Below, in pieces: positions 47,650-55,521 of a stretch of DNA of 64,000 nucleotides (the first letter of the stretch is position 1; every line of letters starts with the position of its first letter). This stretch comes from Variovorax beijingensis. Lineage in GTDB: Bacteria > Pseudomonadota > Gammaproteobacteria > Burkholderiales > Burkholderiaceae_C. The translations under genes and the position numbers were made by a program. The stretch lies in assembly GCF_003951285.1 (NCBI RefSeq), contig NZ_RXFQ01000002.1, forward strand, positions 124,001 through 188,000, in the 5' to 3' direction. Under the pieces are notes generated by a model. It searched no databases, was not told where the DNA came from, and saw nothing but the letters and a program-made list of their open reading frames with translations.

Positions 47650-48756
47650 GTGTTCCTCTCGGAGAATGGATATCAGAATGAGCGTCGCAGCCTGGGTGCC
47701 TCAAAGGCATTGGCTTACTACGCGGACATCAACCAGCACACGCGGTTGTACGGAATCCATGAAGGGGAGACGCCTCGCCGAGATGGTGAGCCCAAACCTA
47801 CGAGAACGGAAAAGCTTGAGCAGCAGAAACTCGCACAGCCTCGGCTCTATGGCATGCGCACGTTATTCGACTTCAACGAGCACTTCATTGAGCTAAGCAA
47901 TGCGGAAGAGGAAAAGCGTTCGCTCAGTTCATTGCTTTTTTTCCTTTTTGCCTTCGTCCTTGCCCTACCTTTTTACGTAGCTGTCAGTGCAATCCTCGGA
48001 ACAGACCCTGCTTGGTTCGCTGGCGCGATGTTTGGAATGTTCCTCTTGGTGTTCTGCCTGTTGTACTTCTTGGCATGGCCCTACCTGTTCGCACCAGCCT
48101 TCTTCACCAGCCTGCGCGCACGCTACCGCTTCAACCGGACGACACGCAAGGTCTACGCACTGCGCCCAAAGAAATACGGCGGCAATGTGGTGCTCGACTG
48201 GGATCGCGTGCAGGCGCACGTCCGGTGGGCCCCCCCAAAATCCTGGACGGCCGAGCAGCTGGCTACGAGCGAGGTGGCGCGCGAAGAGCGCCTGCGCTCG
48301 GCGGGCCTGGACAGCAACCTGCTGTTGTACTGGCCCCCGCTGGATACCAACGATCCCGAGCGCAAAGGAGAGGACGTACTCTGGGTTGGTCCCAGCGGCA
48401 GCGGCGAGGCTTTGTGGCAATACATCCGAACCTTCATGGAGGAAGGCATGGATGCCGTACCCAGACCTTCCGAGCACGAGTGGCTGCGCAAAGGCTTCAG
48501 CGGCCCTGGCGAGCATCTGGAAGAAACCGTCATGCACGGTTCGCACTTGCGCGACGACATCATCGGCAAAGGCACCTCGGGCGCGACCTTCACCAACTAC
48601 GCGACGAACTTCCTGTGGGCGCCGCTGCACAGTCTGGCCGAGCGGCTTTGCTACTGGCCCACGTTCCCCGAAGAATGGAACAGCGACTGCGGGCAGAAGC
48701 GTCGCGAGAGCGGCATCGGCCCCGAAGAGCCCATGCGATGGACCTGCAAACCTTGA
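47650..48756 (+). CDS. DUF6708-type membrane protein, putative immunity protein (copy 3)
   Basis: A 368-residue paralogue. I chose the GTG at 47650 so that the protein begins with F-L-S-E-N-G-Y like its siblings; an ATG at 47620 would add ten residues from the spacer. The transmembrane block (about 92-151: L-L-F-F-L-F-A-F-V-L-A-L-P-F then M-F-G-M-F-L-L-V-F-C-L-L-Y-F) differs from its neighbours, while the rest matches copies 2 and 4. No toxin module directly precedes it. Confidence 0.72.
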   Translation: MFLSENGYQNERRSLGASKALAYYADINQHTRLYGIHEGETPRRDGEPKPTRTEKLEQQKLAQPRLYGMRTLFDFNEHFIELSNAEEEKRSLSSLLFFLFAFVLALPFYVAVSAILGTDPAWFAGAMFGMFLLVFCLLYFLAWPYLFAPAFFTSLRARYRFNRTTRKVYALRPKKYGGNVVLDWDRVQAHVRWAPPKSWTAEQLATSEVAREERLRSAGLDSNLLLYWPPLDTNDPERKGEDVLWVGPSGSGEALWQYIRTFMEEGMDAVPRPSEHEWLRKGFSGPGEHLEETVMHGSHLRDDIIGKGTSGATFTNYATNFLWAPLHSLAERLCYWPTFPEEWNSDCGQKRRESGIGPEEPMRWTCKP

Positions 48757-48827
48757 TGCCTAGAGCCACGCCAATCCACGGAAGGTTGCTTGGTGAACGC
48801 AATGGCGAACTCAAAGCGAGTTGAACC
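48757..48827. repeat. Inter-copy spacer repeat (second of two)
   Basis: This is the second copy of the spacer described at 47581-47649. It lies between copies 3 and 4 and ends in the same AACTCAAAGYGAGTTGA leader before a GTG start. Confidence 0.8.
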
Positions 48828-49955
48828 GTGTTCCTCTCAGAAAACAGTTATCGCAACGAACGTCGCAGCGAGGATGCTTCAAAGGCATTGGCGTACTACG
48901 CGGACATCAACCAGCACACGCGGCTGTATGGCATTCATGAGGGCGTGAAACCACACGGCGAAAACGAGCCAAAACCGACCCGCAAGGAGAAACTGCAGCA
49001 GCAGGAATACGCACGACCCTCGCTCCGCGGAATGGGCACGTTGTTTGACTTTAACGAGCACTTCATCGAGTTGAGCAACGCGGGGGAAGAGAAGCGCTCG
49101 CTTGGGTTCATGCTGCTTGTGTTGTTTGGACTCGTTACCTTGTTGCCAGTCTATTTTGTTGGCCTCATGCTTACTGCTCGCAGGCCATATCCGCAGGATT
49201 GGTACATCGCGATGGGCATCTTGTTACTGATGGGGGCTCTGGTTCTTCTCCTGATCTATTTCATGATTTGGCCCTACATGCTCGCCTCGACCTTTCTGAC
49301 CAGCCTGCGCGCCCGTTACCGCTTCAATCGAACCACCCGCAAGGTCTACGCACTGCGTCCAAAGAAGTACGGCGGCAATGTGGTGCTCGACTGGGATCGC
49401 GTGCAGGCGCACGTCCGGTGGGCCCCGCCAAAATCCTGGACGGCCGAGCAGCTGGCTACGAGCGAGGTGGCGCGCGAAGAGCGCCAGCGCTCGGCGGGCC
49501 TGGACAGCAACCTGCTGTTGTACTGGCCCCCGCTGGATACCAACGATCCCGAGCGCAAAGGAGAAGACGTACTTTGGGTTGGGCCCACCGGCAGCGGTGA
49601 ATCGTTGTGGCAGTACGTCCGGACCTTCATGGAAGATGGAATGGACGCTGTGCCGAAGCCCTCCGAGCACGAGTGGCTGCGCAAAGGCTTCAGCGGCCCG
49701 AGCGAGCACCTGGAGGAAACCGTTATGCACGGCTCGCACATGCGTGACGACATCGTCGGCAAGGGAACCTCGGGGGCGACCTATGGGAACTACGCAGCGA
49801 ATTTCCTCTGGGCGCCGCTGCACAGCCTGGCCGAGCGGCTGTGCTGCTGGCCCACGTTCCCAGAAGAATGGAACAGCGACTGTGGCCAGAAGCGTCGCGA
49901 AAGCGGCATCGGCCCCGAAGAGCCATTGCGCTGGCCGTGCAGGGCGTCGAGGTAG
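48828..49955 (+). CDS. DUF6708-type membrane protein, putative immunity protein (copy 4)
   Basis: A 375-residue paralogue starting at a GTG (F-L-S-E-N-S-Y). Two long hydrophobic segments lie at about 93-115 and 126-155, again unlike the other copies. The domain after R-Y-R-F-N-R-T-T-R-K-V-Y is almost identical to copy 3 for about 450 bases, after which the last 200 bases match copy 1 instead (G-T-S-G-A-T-Y-G-N-Y-A-A-N). The gene is thus a visible mosaic of two siblings. Confidence 0.72.
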   Translation: MFLSENSYRNERRSEDASKALAYYADINQHTRLYGIHEGVKPHGENEPKPTRKEKLQQQEYARPSLRGMGTLFDFNEHFIELSNAGEEKRSLGFMLLVLFGLVTLLPVYFVGLMLTARRPYPQDWYIAMGILLLMGALVLLLIYFMIWPYMLASTFLTSLRARYRFNRTTRKVYALRPKKYGGNVVLDWDRVQAHVRWAPPKSWTAEQLATSEVAREERQRSAGLDSNLLLYWPPLDTNDPERKGEDVLWVGPTGSGESLWQYVRTFMEDGMDAVPKPSEHEWLRKGFSGPSEHLEETVMHGSHMRDDIVGKGTSGATYGNYAANFLWAPLHSLAERLCCWPTFPEEWNSDCGQKRRESGIGPEEPLRWPCRASR

Positions 49956-50003
49956 CACGGCATAGCGTGCAGGGCCGAACTGCAGCCTGATTGAGGACCC
50001 TTC

Positions 50004-51122
50004 ATGTTCGTTCGCGAAAACAGCTACCGGTTGGCCTGGCGCCGCTCCCCCGAAAAAGGCCGCGTCCACATCAACCTGGAAGGGCAAAAACACTGGCCTA
50101 CCCAGCGATCCGGCGCGCGCGGCGTCGAGATACCAAGTCGGGCTGCCTACGCCCAGAACGATGCGTACCTGGAACTGTGCAACCCGGGGTGGGATTTGCA
50201 GTGGCGTACCGGAATGGGGAATCTCTATGTCGTCCTTCCGGCTCTCGTGCTGATATGGATGTGGTACGGATTGGCCGTTCATCCATTGCTGTTCAAGCAG
50301 ATCATTTTTTTCTTCGTGATCAGCGATCGTGTTTCGTCGACGGATCTGTGGCTAGGCTGGCTCCTGCTATTTCCCCTTGCGTTAGCCAGTGCCTTCATGA
50401 TCTTCGCGTGGTTCCACTACATGGGCATGCGCACCTGCTTCTTCACCCATGCCAGGGGGCGCATCCGCTTCAACCGGCTCACCCGCAAGGTGTATGTGCT
50501 GCGACCCGGCTATTGCGGCGGCAACGTAGTGCTGGACTGGGAACGCTTGGTGGCGCTGCTCGAACCCGAAGGCACCACCGCAGGCGCCAAGCAGACCATC
50601 AAGGCGCTGGCGCCTTACCACCCGCCGTTCGATCCGACCGATCCGAGCGCCAAAGGCGAAGACTGCATCTTCGTCGGCCCGGGACTGTCGGGTCCGCAGG
50701 AGGCGGCGTTTCTGTGGGAGTACATCCGCCAATACATGGAAGTCGGCCCCACCATCGATCACGTGCCCGCCGATGCTTCTTCCACCTACAAGGGCATCGC
50801 CCGCTACCTGCATCCGGACTACACGACCTATTGCGGCAAGCCCGACGCGCGCCAGTACGGGTTGGAGCAGAAGCCGGGCTTCATGGAGACGAGCTTTCAC
50901 ATGATCAGCCAAGTCACCTGCTCATGGCCGGCATTCCCAAAGGAATGGCAAAGCGATTCAGGGATGGGCGAACCGGAAGACAGGCCTGTGCAGACGGGCG
51001 CTGTGATGACGGCTCTCGTCTACCGGTCACAGGGCAAGCTGAGCAAGGCCGACGAGATCGAGTTCCTGCAGCATTGGGGAATGGCCGAGGCCGCGCAAGA
51101 AGCGATGTCACGCAAGGAGTGA
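50004..51122 (+). CDS. DUF6708-type membrane protein, second subfamily (copy 5)
   Basis: A 372-residue protein. The N-terminus differs from copies 1-4 (F-V-R-E-N-S-Y; H-I-N-L-E-G-Q-K-H-W-P; A-Y-L-E-L-C-N-P-G-W-D-L-Q-W). There are about three hydrophobic segments at 78-97, 99-117 and 122-147. The core motif is R-I-R-F-N-R-L-T-R-K-V-Y-V-L-R-P and G-G-N-V-V-L-D-W-E-R. The tail keeps E-Y-I-R-Q-Y-M-E and C-S-W-P-A-F-P-K-E-W. It matches copy 6 closely. A cognate toxin is not adjacent. Confidence 0.7.
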   Translation: MFVRENSYRLAWRRSPEKGRVHINLEGQKHWPTQRSGARGVEIPSRAAYAQNDAYLELCNPGWDLQWRTGMGNLYVVLPALVLIWMWYGLAVHPLLFKQIIFFFVISDRVSSTDLWLGWLLLFPLALASAFMIFAWFHYMGMRTCFFTHARGRIRFNRLTRKVYVLRPGYCGGNVVLDWERLVALLEPEGTTAGAKQTIKALAPYHPPFDPTDPSAKGEDCIFVGPGLSGPQEAAFLWEYIRQYMEVGPTIDHVPADASSTYKGIARYLHPDYTTYCGKPDARQYGLEQKPGFMETSFHMISQVTCSWPAFPKEWQSDSGMGEPEDRPVQTGAVMTALVYRSQGKLSKADEIEFLQHWGMAEAAQEAMSRKE

Positions 51123-51204
51123 ATGCGGGTGCAAAGAGCCGTGCACGAGCGATTAGACGCAGAGTTTCGGCAGGCTGAGCTGCAGCCTGCATAAAGGAAC
51201 GGAT

Positions 51205-52329
51205 GTGTTCATACGAGAAGAGGGTTATGCGCGACTGCATCGCTTGGGAATAAGCAAAAGTCGAGCACACATCAATCTGGAAGGCCAGAAGCACTGGCCG
51301 CCTGACCGTTCCGGGGCGCGCGGCATCGAAATTCCCAGTCGAACTGCCTACGCCCAGAACGATGCGTACCTGGAACTGTGCAATCCCGGGTGGGATTTGC
51401 AGTGGCGTGCCGGAATCGGCAATCTCTACATCATCTTGCCAGCTATTCTGGTTATCTGGTGTTGGTACGGATTCGCAGTTCACCCTGTGTTGTTTGGAAA
51501 GATTATTTTTTTCTTTCCTGTAGTCGACTATCGGCCAAGGGACTGGCCTTTCCTGTTGATGGGCTGGCTACTGCTTTTTCCGTTGGCGATAGGTAGCGCA
51601 TTCTTGATCTATATGTGGCTCTATCGAATGGGAATGCGCACATGCTTTTTTTCCTATGCAAGAGGCCGTATCCGGTTCAATCGACTGACTCGTAAGGTGT
51701 ACGTGTTGCGCCCTGATTACTGCGGCGGCAATGTTGTATTGGACTGGGAGCGACTCGTCGCCCTTTTCGATCCGCAAAGCACCAGTCGATGGGACAAACA
51801 AAGCATCGCCATGCTCGCGCTTTACCACGCGCCCTTCGATTCTTCGGATCAAACAGCCAAAGGCGAAGACTGCATCTTCGTGGGCCCAGGCTTGTCGGGT
51901 CCGCAGGAGGCAGCGTCTCTGTGGGAGTACATCCGCCAGTACATGGAGGTCGGACCTACGGTCGATCATCTTCCCGCCGATGCCTCTTCCACCTACAAGG
52001 GCATTGCCCGCTACCTGCATCCTGACTACACCACCTATTGCGGAAAGCCGAGCCGACGCCAGTACCAGGTGGAGCAGAAGCCGGGCTTCATGGAAACAAG
52101 CTTCCACATGATGAGTCAAGTTACCTGCTCATGGCCCGCATTCCCGAAGGAATGGCAAAGCGATTCAGGTGTTGGAGAGCCCGAGGAAAAACCAGTGCAG
52201 GCCGGTGCCGTGATGACAGCGCTCGTTTACCGGGCACAGGGCAAGCTGAGCAAGGCTGACGAGATCGAGTTCCTGCAGCACTGGGGAACGACCGAGGCCC
52301 AGCAAGAAGCGATGACCCGCAAGCAGTGA
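51205..52329 (+). CDS. DUF6708-type membrane protein, second subfamily (copy 6)
   Basis: A 374-residue near-duplicate of copy 5, with a GTG start chosen to align with it. The last 170 residues are almost identical to copy 5 (G-E-D-C-I-F-V-G-P-G-L-S-G-P-Q-E-A-A; G-I-A-R-Y-L-H-P-D-Y-T-T-Y-C-G-K). The transmembrane block diverges, and the gene is visibly richer in A+T than its surroundings. It is the last gene of the T6SS island; the sulfonate cluster begins on the other strand 76 bases later. Confidence 0.7.
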   Translation: MFIREEGYARLHRLGISKSRAHINLEGQKHWPPDRSGARGIEIPSRTAYAQNDAYLELCNPGWDLQWRAGIGNLYIILPAILVIWCWYGFAVHPVLFGKIIFFFPVVDYRPRDWPFLLMGWLLLFPLAIGSAFLIYMWLYRMGMRTCFFSYARGRIRFNRLTRKVYVLRPDYCGGNVVLDWERLVALFDPQSTSRWDKQSIAMLALYHAPFDSSDQTAKGEDCIFVGPGLSGPQEAASLWEYIRQYMEVGPTVDHLPADASSTYKGIARYLHPDYTTYCGKPSRRQYQVEQKPGFMETSFHMMSQVTCSWPAFPKEWQSDSGVGEPEEKPVQAGAVMTALVYRAQGKLSKADEIEFLQHWGTTEAQQEAMTRKQ

Positions 52330-52404
52330 ATGCGACTGCAAATTGCCGCGCACGCACTGCTCCGGACGCATCTGCGCGAATGATGAACCGGGCTGCGCCT
52401 TCGC

Positions 52405-53379
52405 TCAGCCCGCCACACCAAACCCCGTGTCGAACGTCCCCTTCACATCCAGCGGCTGCCTGATGAGCCCCACCTGCCGATAGAAATCCGCCGTGCCCTG
52501 CTGGTCGGCGATGACCTGCGCATCGATGGGTATCCACCTCTGCTGGCGGCGCTCGAACTGCAGCTTGGCCGCTTCGGGCGGAATGCCGATGATGCGGGCC
52601 AGCGCGGCCGAGTAGGCATCGACGTTGCGGTACGACCAGAGCTGGGCCTTCACCACGCGTTGCAGAAAGTCCTGCAGCACCGGGCGCTTGGCGGCAATGG
52701 CGGCGTCGGTGGCCGCGAGGTAGCTGAGCCCCGGCAGCAGCCCGCGACCGCTCACGAGCACGCGCGCATGGCGGCTGACCTCGGCCAGCGCGGTGTAGGG
52801 CTCCCAGGTGGCCCAGGCATCGACCGAGCCCTGCGTGAGCGCGAGCTTGGCGTCGGCCGGCGCGAGGAAGCGGATGTTCACCTCCTCGGGCTTGAGGCCG
52901 GCCGCGGTGATGGCCTTGAGCGTCACGTAGTGGCCGATGGAGCCTCGGTTGGTCGCGATGCTCTTGCCCTTGAGATCGGCCGCGGTCTTGAGCGGCGAAT
53001 CGGGCCGCACGAGCACTGCAGTGCCGTACGAATCCGAACGGTTCGCGCCGATGGCCTTGACGCGCGTGCCGGCCGCAAGCGCGAAGATGAGCGGCGCATC
53101 GCCGATGGGGCCGGAGTCGACCGCCGCGGCATTCAGCGCTTCGGCGAGCGGCGCGGCCGCGGGGAACTCGGACCACTGGATGTCGTAGCCCAGGCCTTCG
53201 AGTCCGCCGGCCGCTTCGAGCAGCGCGCGCAGTCCGCCCTTCTGGTCGCCGGCCTTGAGAACGGGGCGGGCCTGTGCTCTTGCTTTCACAGAAATGGCCC
53301 CAAAGGCAATCACGGCGGCAGCGCCGCCTGCGCGCAGGACACCCCGGCGCGATACGGGGCGTGAGAAGGATGCGGTCAT
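52405..53379 (-). CDS. SsuA-like aliphatic sulfonate binding protein (SBP 1)
   Basis: A 324-residue periplasmic binding protein with a twin-arginine-like leader (S-R-R-G-V-L-R-A-G-G) cleaved around A-R-A-Q-A. The family pattern includes G-D-Q-K-G-G-L-R-A-L-L-E, W-S-E-F-P-A-A-A-P-L-A-E-A-L, D-L-K-G-K-S-I-A-T-N-R-G-S and D-A-W-A-T-W-E-P-Y. These receptors bind alkanesulfonates or sulfate esters for SsuBC-type importers. No permease or ATPase is encoded nearby. It is the last gene of a minus-strand operon beginning at 56511. Confidence 0.86.
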   Translation of the reverse strand: MTASFSRPVSRRGVLRAGGAAAVIAFGAISVKARAQARPVLKAGDQKGGLRALLEAAGGLEGLGYDIQWSEFPAAAPLAEALNAAAVDSGPIGDAPLIFALAAGTRVKAIGANRSDSYGTAVLVRPDSPLKTAADLKGKSIATNRGSIGHYVTLKAITAAGLKPEEVNIRFLAPADAKLALTQGSVDAWATWEPYTALAEVSRHARVLVSGRGLLPGLSYLAATDAAIAAKRPVLQDFLQRVVKAQLWSYRNVDAYSAALARIIGIPPEAAKLQFERRQQRWIPIDAQVIADQQGTADFYRQVGLIRQPLDVKGTFDTGFGVAG

Positions 53380-53401
53380 CGAGAACTCCAGTTGTTTTTC
53401 T

Positions 53402-54226
53402 TCAGAGCAGCAGTTCGGGTTCCGCTTCGACCAGGCCTTGATAAAGGCTGTCGAAGGAATGGATGGCCCCCTCCGGGCCGCCGATCTGGCTGTGCGTGTG
53501 GCGCGCTGTGTCTTCGTCGATGGGCTGCGGCTTGCCGGCGGCCTCGGCGAGCAGTTGCGTGTGGCAGGCGTTGTCGAGCGCGATGTACCACCACGCGGCG
53601 GCCTCGACCGTGGGCCCCGCGGTCAGGATGCCGTGGTTCTTGAGGATCGCGCCCTTCTTGTCGCCCAGCGCCCGCGCGATGCGCTCGCCCTCGCTGGCGT
53701 CGACCACCATGCCGGTGAAGTCGTCGAACAGTGCCACATCGTCGTGGAACACGCAGCTGTCCTGCGTGATCGTCTCGAGCTTGCGGCCCAGCGTGGACCA
53801 GGCCTTGCCGTAGGTCGAGTGCGTGTGGGCGGCGGCAACGACTTTCGGGTTGTGCTCGTGGATCGCGGCGTGGATCGCGAAGGCGGCCTTGTTGAGCGGC
53901 CGGTCGCCGATCACCGTCTCGCCCTTCGAATTGACGAGCAGCAGGTCGGAAACCTTGATGCGCGAGAAGTGGATGCCCAGCGGGTTGACCCAGAAGTGAT
54001 CGCCGAGCTCCGGGTCGCGCGCGGTGATGTGGCCCGCGAGGCCTTGGGCGAAGCCGAAGCGGGCGAACAGGCGGAACGCGCCTGCAAGGCGCTCCTGCCG
54101 ATGGCGGCGCTCGGCCTGCACGCTGGTGCGCGGCGGGATCGGGTCGAACCAGTACTTCTGCTGCGGGTTGGGGTTGAGCTTCAGCGGCTGAGTCGCGTGG
54201 CGGTCGATGGAAAGCACGGCATTCAT
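53402..54226 (-). CDS. Class II aldolase/adducin-family protein
   Basis: A 274-residue protein of the class II aldolase fold with G-L-A-G-H-I-T-A-R-D-P, the zinc-binding H-T-H-S-T-Y-G (about residues 140-146) and K-N-H-G-I-L-T-A-G, with a further His in H-T-Q-L-L. Such enzymes cleave or epimerise hydroxy-acid or sugar phosphates, and several close relatives are found in sulfur-source operons without a defined reaction. Its position between SBP 1 and the SsuD-type gene suggests processing of a desulfonated product; this is inference. Confidence 0.82.
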   Translation of the reverse strand: MNAVLSIDRHATQPLKLNPNPQQKYWFDPIPPRTSVQAERRHRQERLAGAFRLFARFGFAQGLAGHITARDPELGDHFWVNPLGIHFSRIKVSDLLLVNSKGETVIGDRPLNKAAFAIHAAIHEHNPKVVAAAHTHSTYGKAWSTLGRKLETITQDSCVFHDDVALFDDFTGMVVDASEGERIARALGDKKGAILKNHGILTAGPTVEAAAWWYIALDNACHTQLLAEAAGKPQPIDEDTARHTHSQIGGPEGAIHSFDSLYQGLVEAEPELLL

Positions 54227-54254
54227 CGGGGATCTCTTTGGGGTATTGGGTGCT

Positions 54255-54367
54255 GCTCCTTCCCCTTCCGGGGGAAGGCTGGGATGGGGGCATGACGGCT
54301 TCAGAAGCCATGGCAGTGGTCGAGGCCGCTTGCCCCCACCCCGGCCCTCCCCCGGAGGGGAGGGAGA
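54255..54367. repeat. Inverted pair of short intergenic repeats
   Basis: Two G/C-rich units, at 54255-54292 and 54330-54367, are inverted, imperfect copies of each other. Each contains its own small hairpin (CTTCCCC-TTCC-GGGGGAAG in the first). They flank a 37-base spacer between the SsuD-type and aldolase genes. This resembles REP-pair elements and could terminate or stabilise the operon transcript. Confidence 0.6.
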
Positions 54368-54375
54368 AAGTCAGG

Positions 54376-55485
54376 TCACGCTGCTTTACGGATGGATGCC
54401 GCGCGCTGCGCCACCAGTTCGCGCGTGCGCGGAATCAGCTCGCGGCCATAGTCGGTCGCGTCTTCCAGCGGATCGAAGCCGCGGATCAGGAAGGTGGTCA
54501 CGCCCAGGTCGTAGTAGTCGAGCAGCGCATCGGCCACCTGCTCGGGCGTGCCGACCAGCGCGGTGCTGTTGGAGCGGCCTCCGATCTCCTGCGCCACCGC
54601 CGTCCACAGGCGCTTGTCGAGCCGCGTGCCCTTCTCGGCCGCTGCCAGCAGGCGCTTCGCGCCTTCGCTCTGCTGCGGGCCGCCGCGGTTGTAGCCCTGC
54701 ACCACGCGCAGGCGCTTCGTCTCGGCCAGGATGTTCTCGGCGCGCGCCCATGCGGCCTCTTCCGTCTGCGCCAGGATCGGGCGGAACGACACCGAGAAGC
54801 GCACGCTGCGCCCGTGCTTCGCGGCCTCGGCGCGCACGCGCGCCGTGAGCTCTCGCGCCTGGTCGAGCGATTCGCCCCACAGCGCATACACGTCGGCGTA
54901 TTTGCCGGCCACCGGAATGGCCGCCTCCGAGGCACCGCCGAAGTACACCGGCACATGCGGCCTGCCATTGCGCGCCTGCACCGGCTTCACTTCGGAAAAC
55001 GCGTTCTGGAAGCGGTAGTGCGCGCCTTCGTGGTCGAAGGGCTTCTCGCTGGTCCACACCTTGTGCAGCACCTCCAGGTATTCGTCGGTGCGGGCATAGC
55101 GCTGGTCGTGGCCGAGCCAGTCGCCGTCGCGCCGCTGCTCCTCGTCGGAGCCGCCCGAGATGTAGTGCACGGCGAGCCGGCCGCCGCTGAACTGGTCGAG
55201 CGAGGCGAACTGCCGCGCGGCCAGCGTGGGAGCGACGAAGCCGGGGCGATGCGCAAGCATGAAGTGGATGCGCTCGGTGACCGAGGCGGCGTAGGCCACG
55301 GTCAGCGTGGCGTCGGGGCTGGTGGAATGGTGCGGCACCAGCACGCGGTCGAAGCCGGCGTTCTCGTGCGCCTGGGCGAAGGCGCGCACGTAGTCGCGGT
55401 CGATGGCCGGGCCCTTGGCCGCGTGGATCTCCGAGACCTTCTGGCCCTGGATCATGCCGATGAATTCAATGTCGTTCTGGCTCAT
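54376..55485 (-). CDS. ssuD: FMNH2-dependent alkanesulfonate monooxygenase, SsuD-type (LLM family)
   Basis: A 369-residue bacterial-luciferase-like TIM-barrel flavoprotein. It contains F-D-R-V-L-V-P-H-H-S-T-S-P-D, A-H-R-P-G-F-V-A-P-T-L-A-A-R-Q, Y-I-S-G-G-S-D-E-E-Q-R-R-D-G-D and F-G-G-A-S-E-A-A, the characteristic SsuD series, and the length is normal for SsuD. It releases sulfite and an aldehyde from alkanesulfonates using FMNH2 and oxygen; no SsuE reductase is encoded here. It is followed by SBP 2 upstream (36 bases). Confidence 0.84.
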   Translation of the reverse strand: MSQNDIEFIGMIQGQKVSEIHAAKGPAIDRDYVRAFAQAHENAGFDRVLVPHHSTSPDATLTVAYAASVTERIHFMLAHRPGFVAPTLAARQFASLDQFSGGRLAVHYISGGSDEEQRRDGDWLGHDQRYARTDEYLEVLHKVWTSEKPFDHEGAHYRFQNAFSEVKPVQARNGRPHVPVYFGGASEAAIPVAGKYADVYALWGESLDQARELTARVRAEAAKHGRSVRFSVSFRPILAQTEEAAWARAENILAETKRLRVVQGYNRGGPQQSEGAKRLLAAAEKGTRLDKRLWTAVAQEIGGRSNSTALVGTPEQVADALLDYYDLGVTTFLIRGFDPLEDATDYGRELIPRTRELVAQRAASIRKAA

Positions 55486-55521
55486 GGTGTCCTCGTGTTT
55501 TCAGGGTGATGTGTGTGTTGT

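Noticed and set aside
44416..52329. The tandem direct repeats as a possible CRISPR or integron array
   Set aside because: The units are about 1.1-1.2 kb and fully coding, with no short palindromic repeats, cas genes, attC-like sites or integrase.
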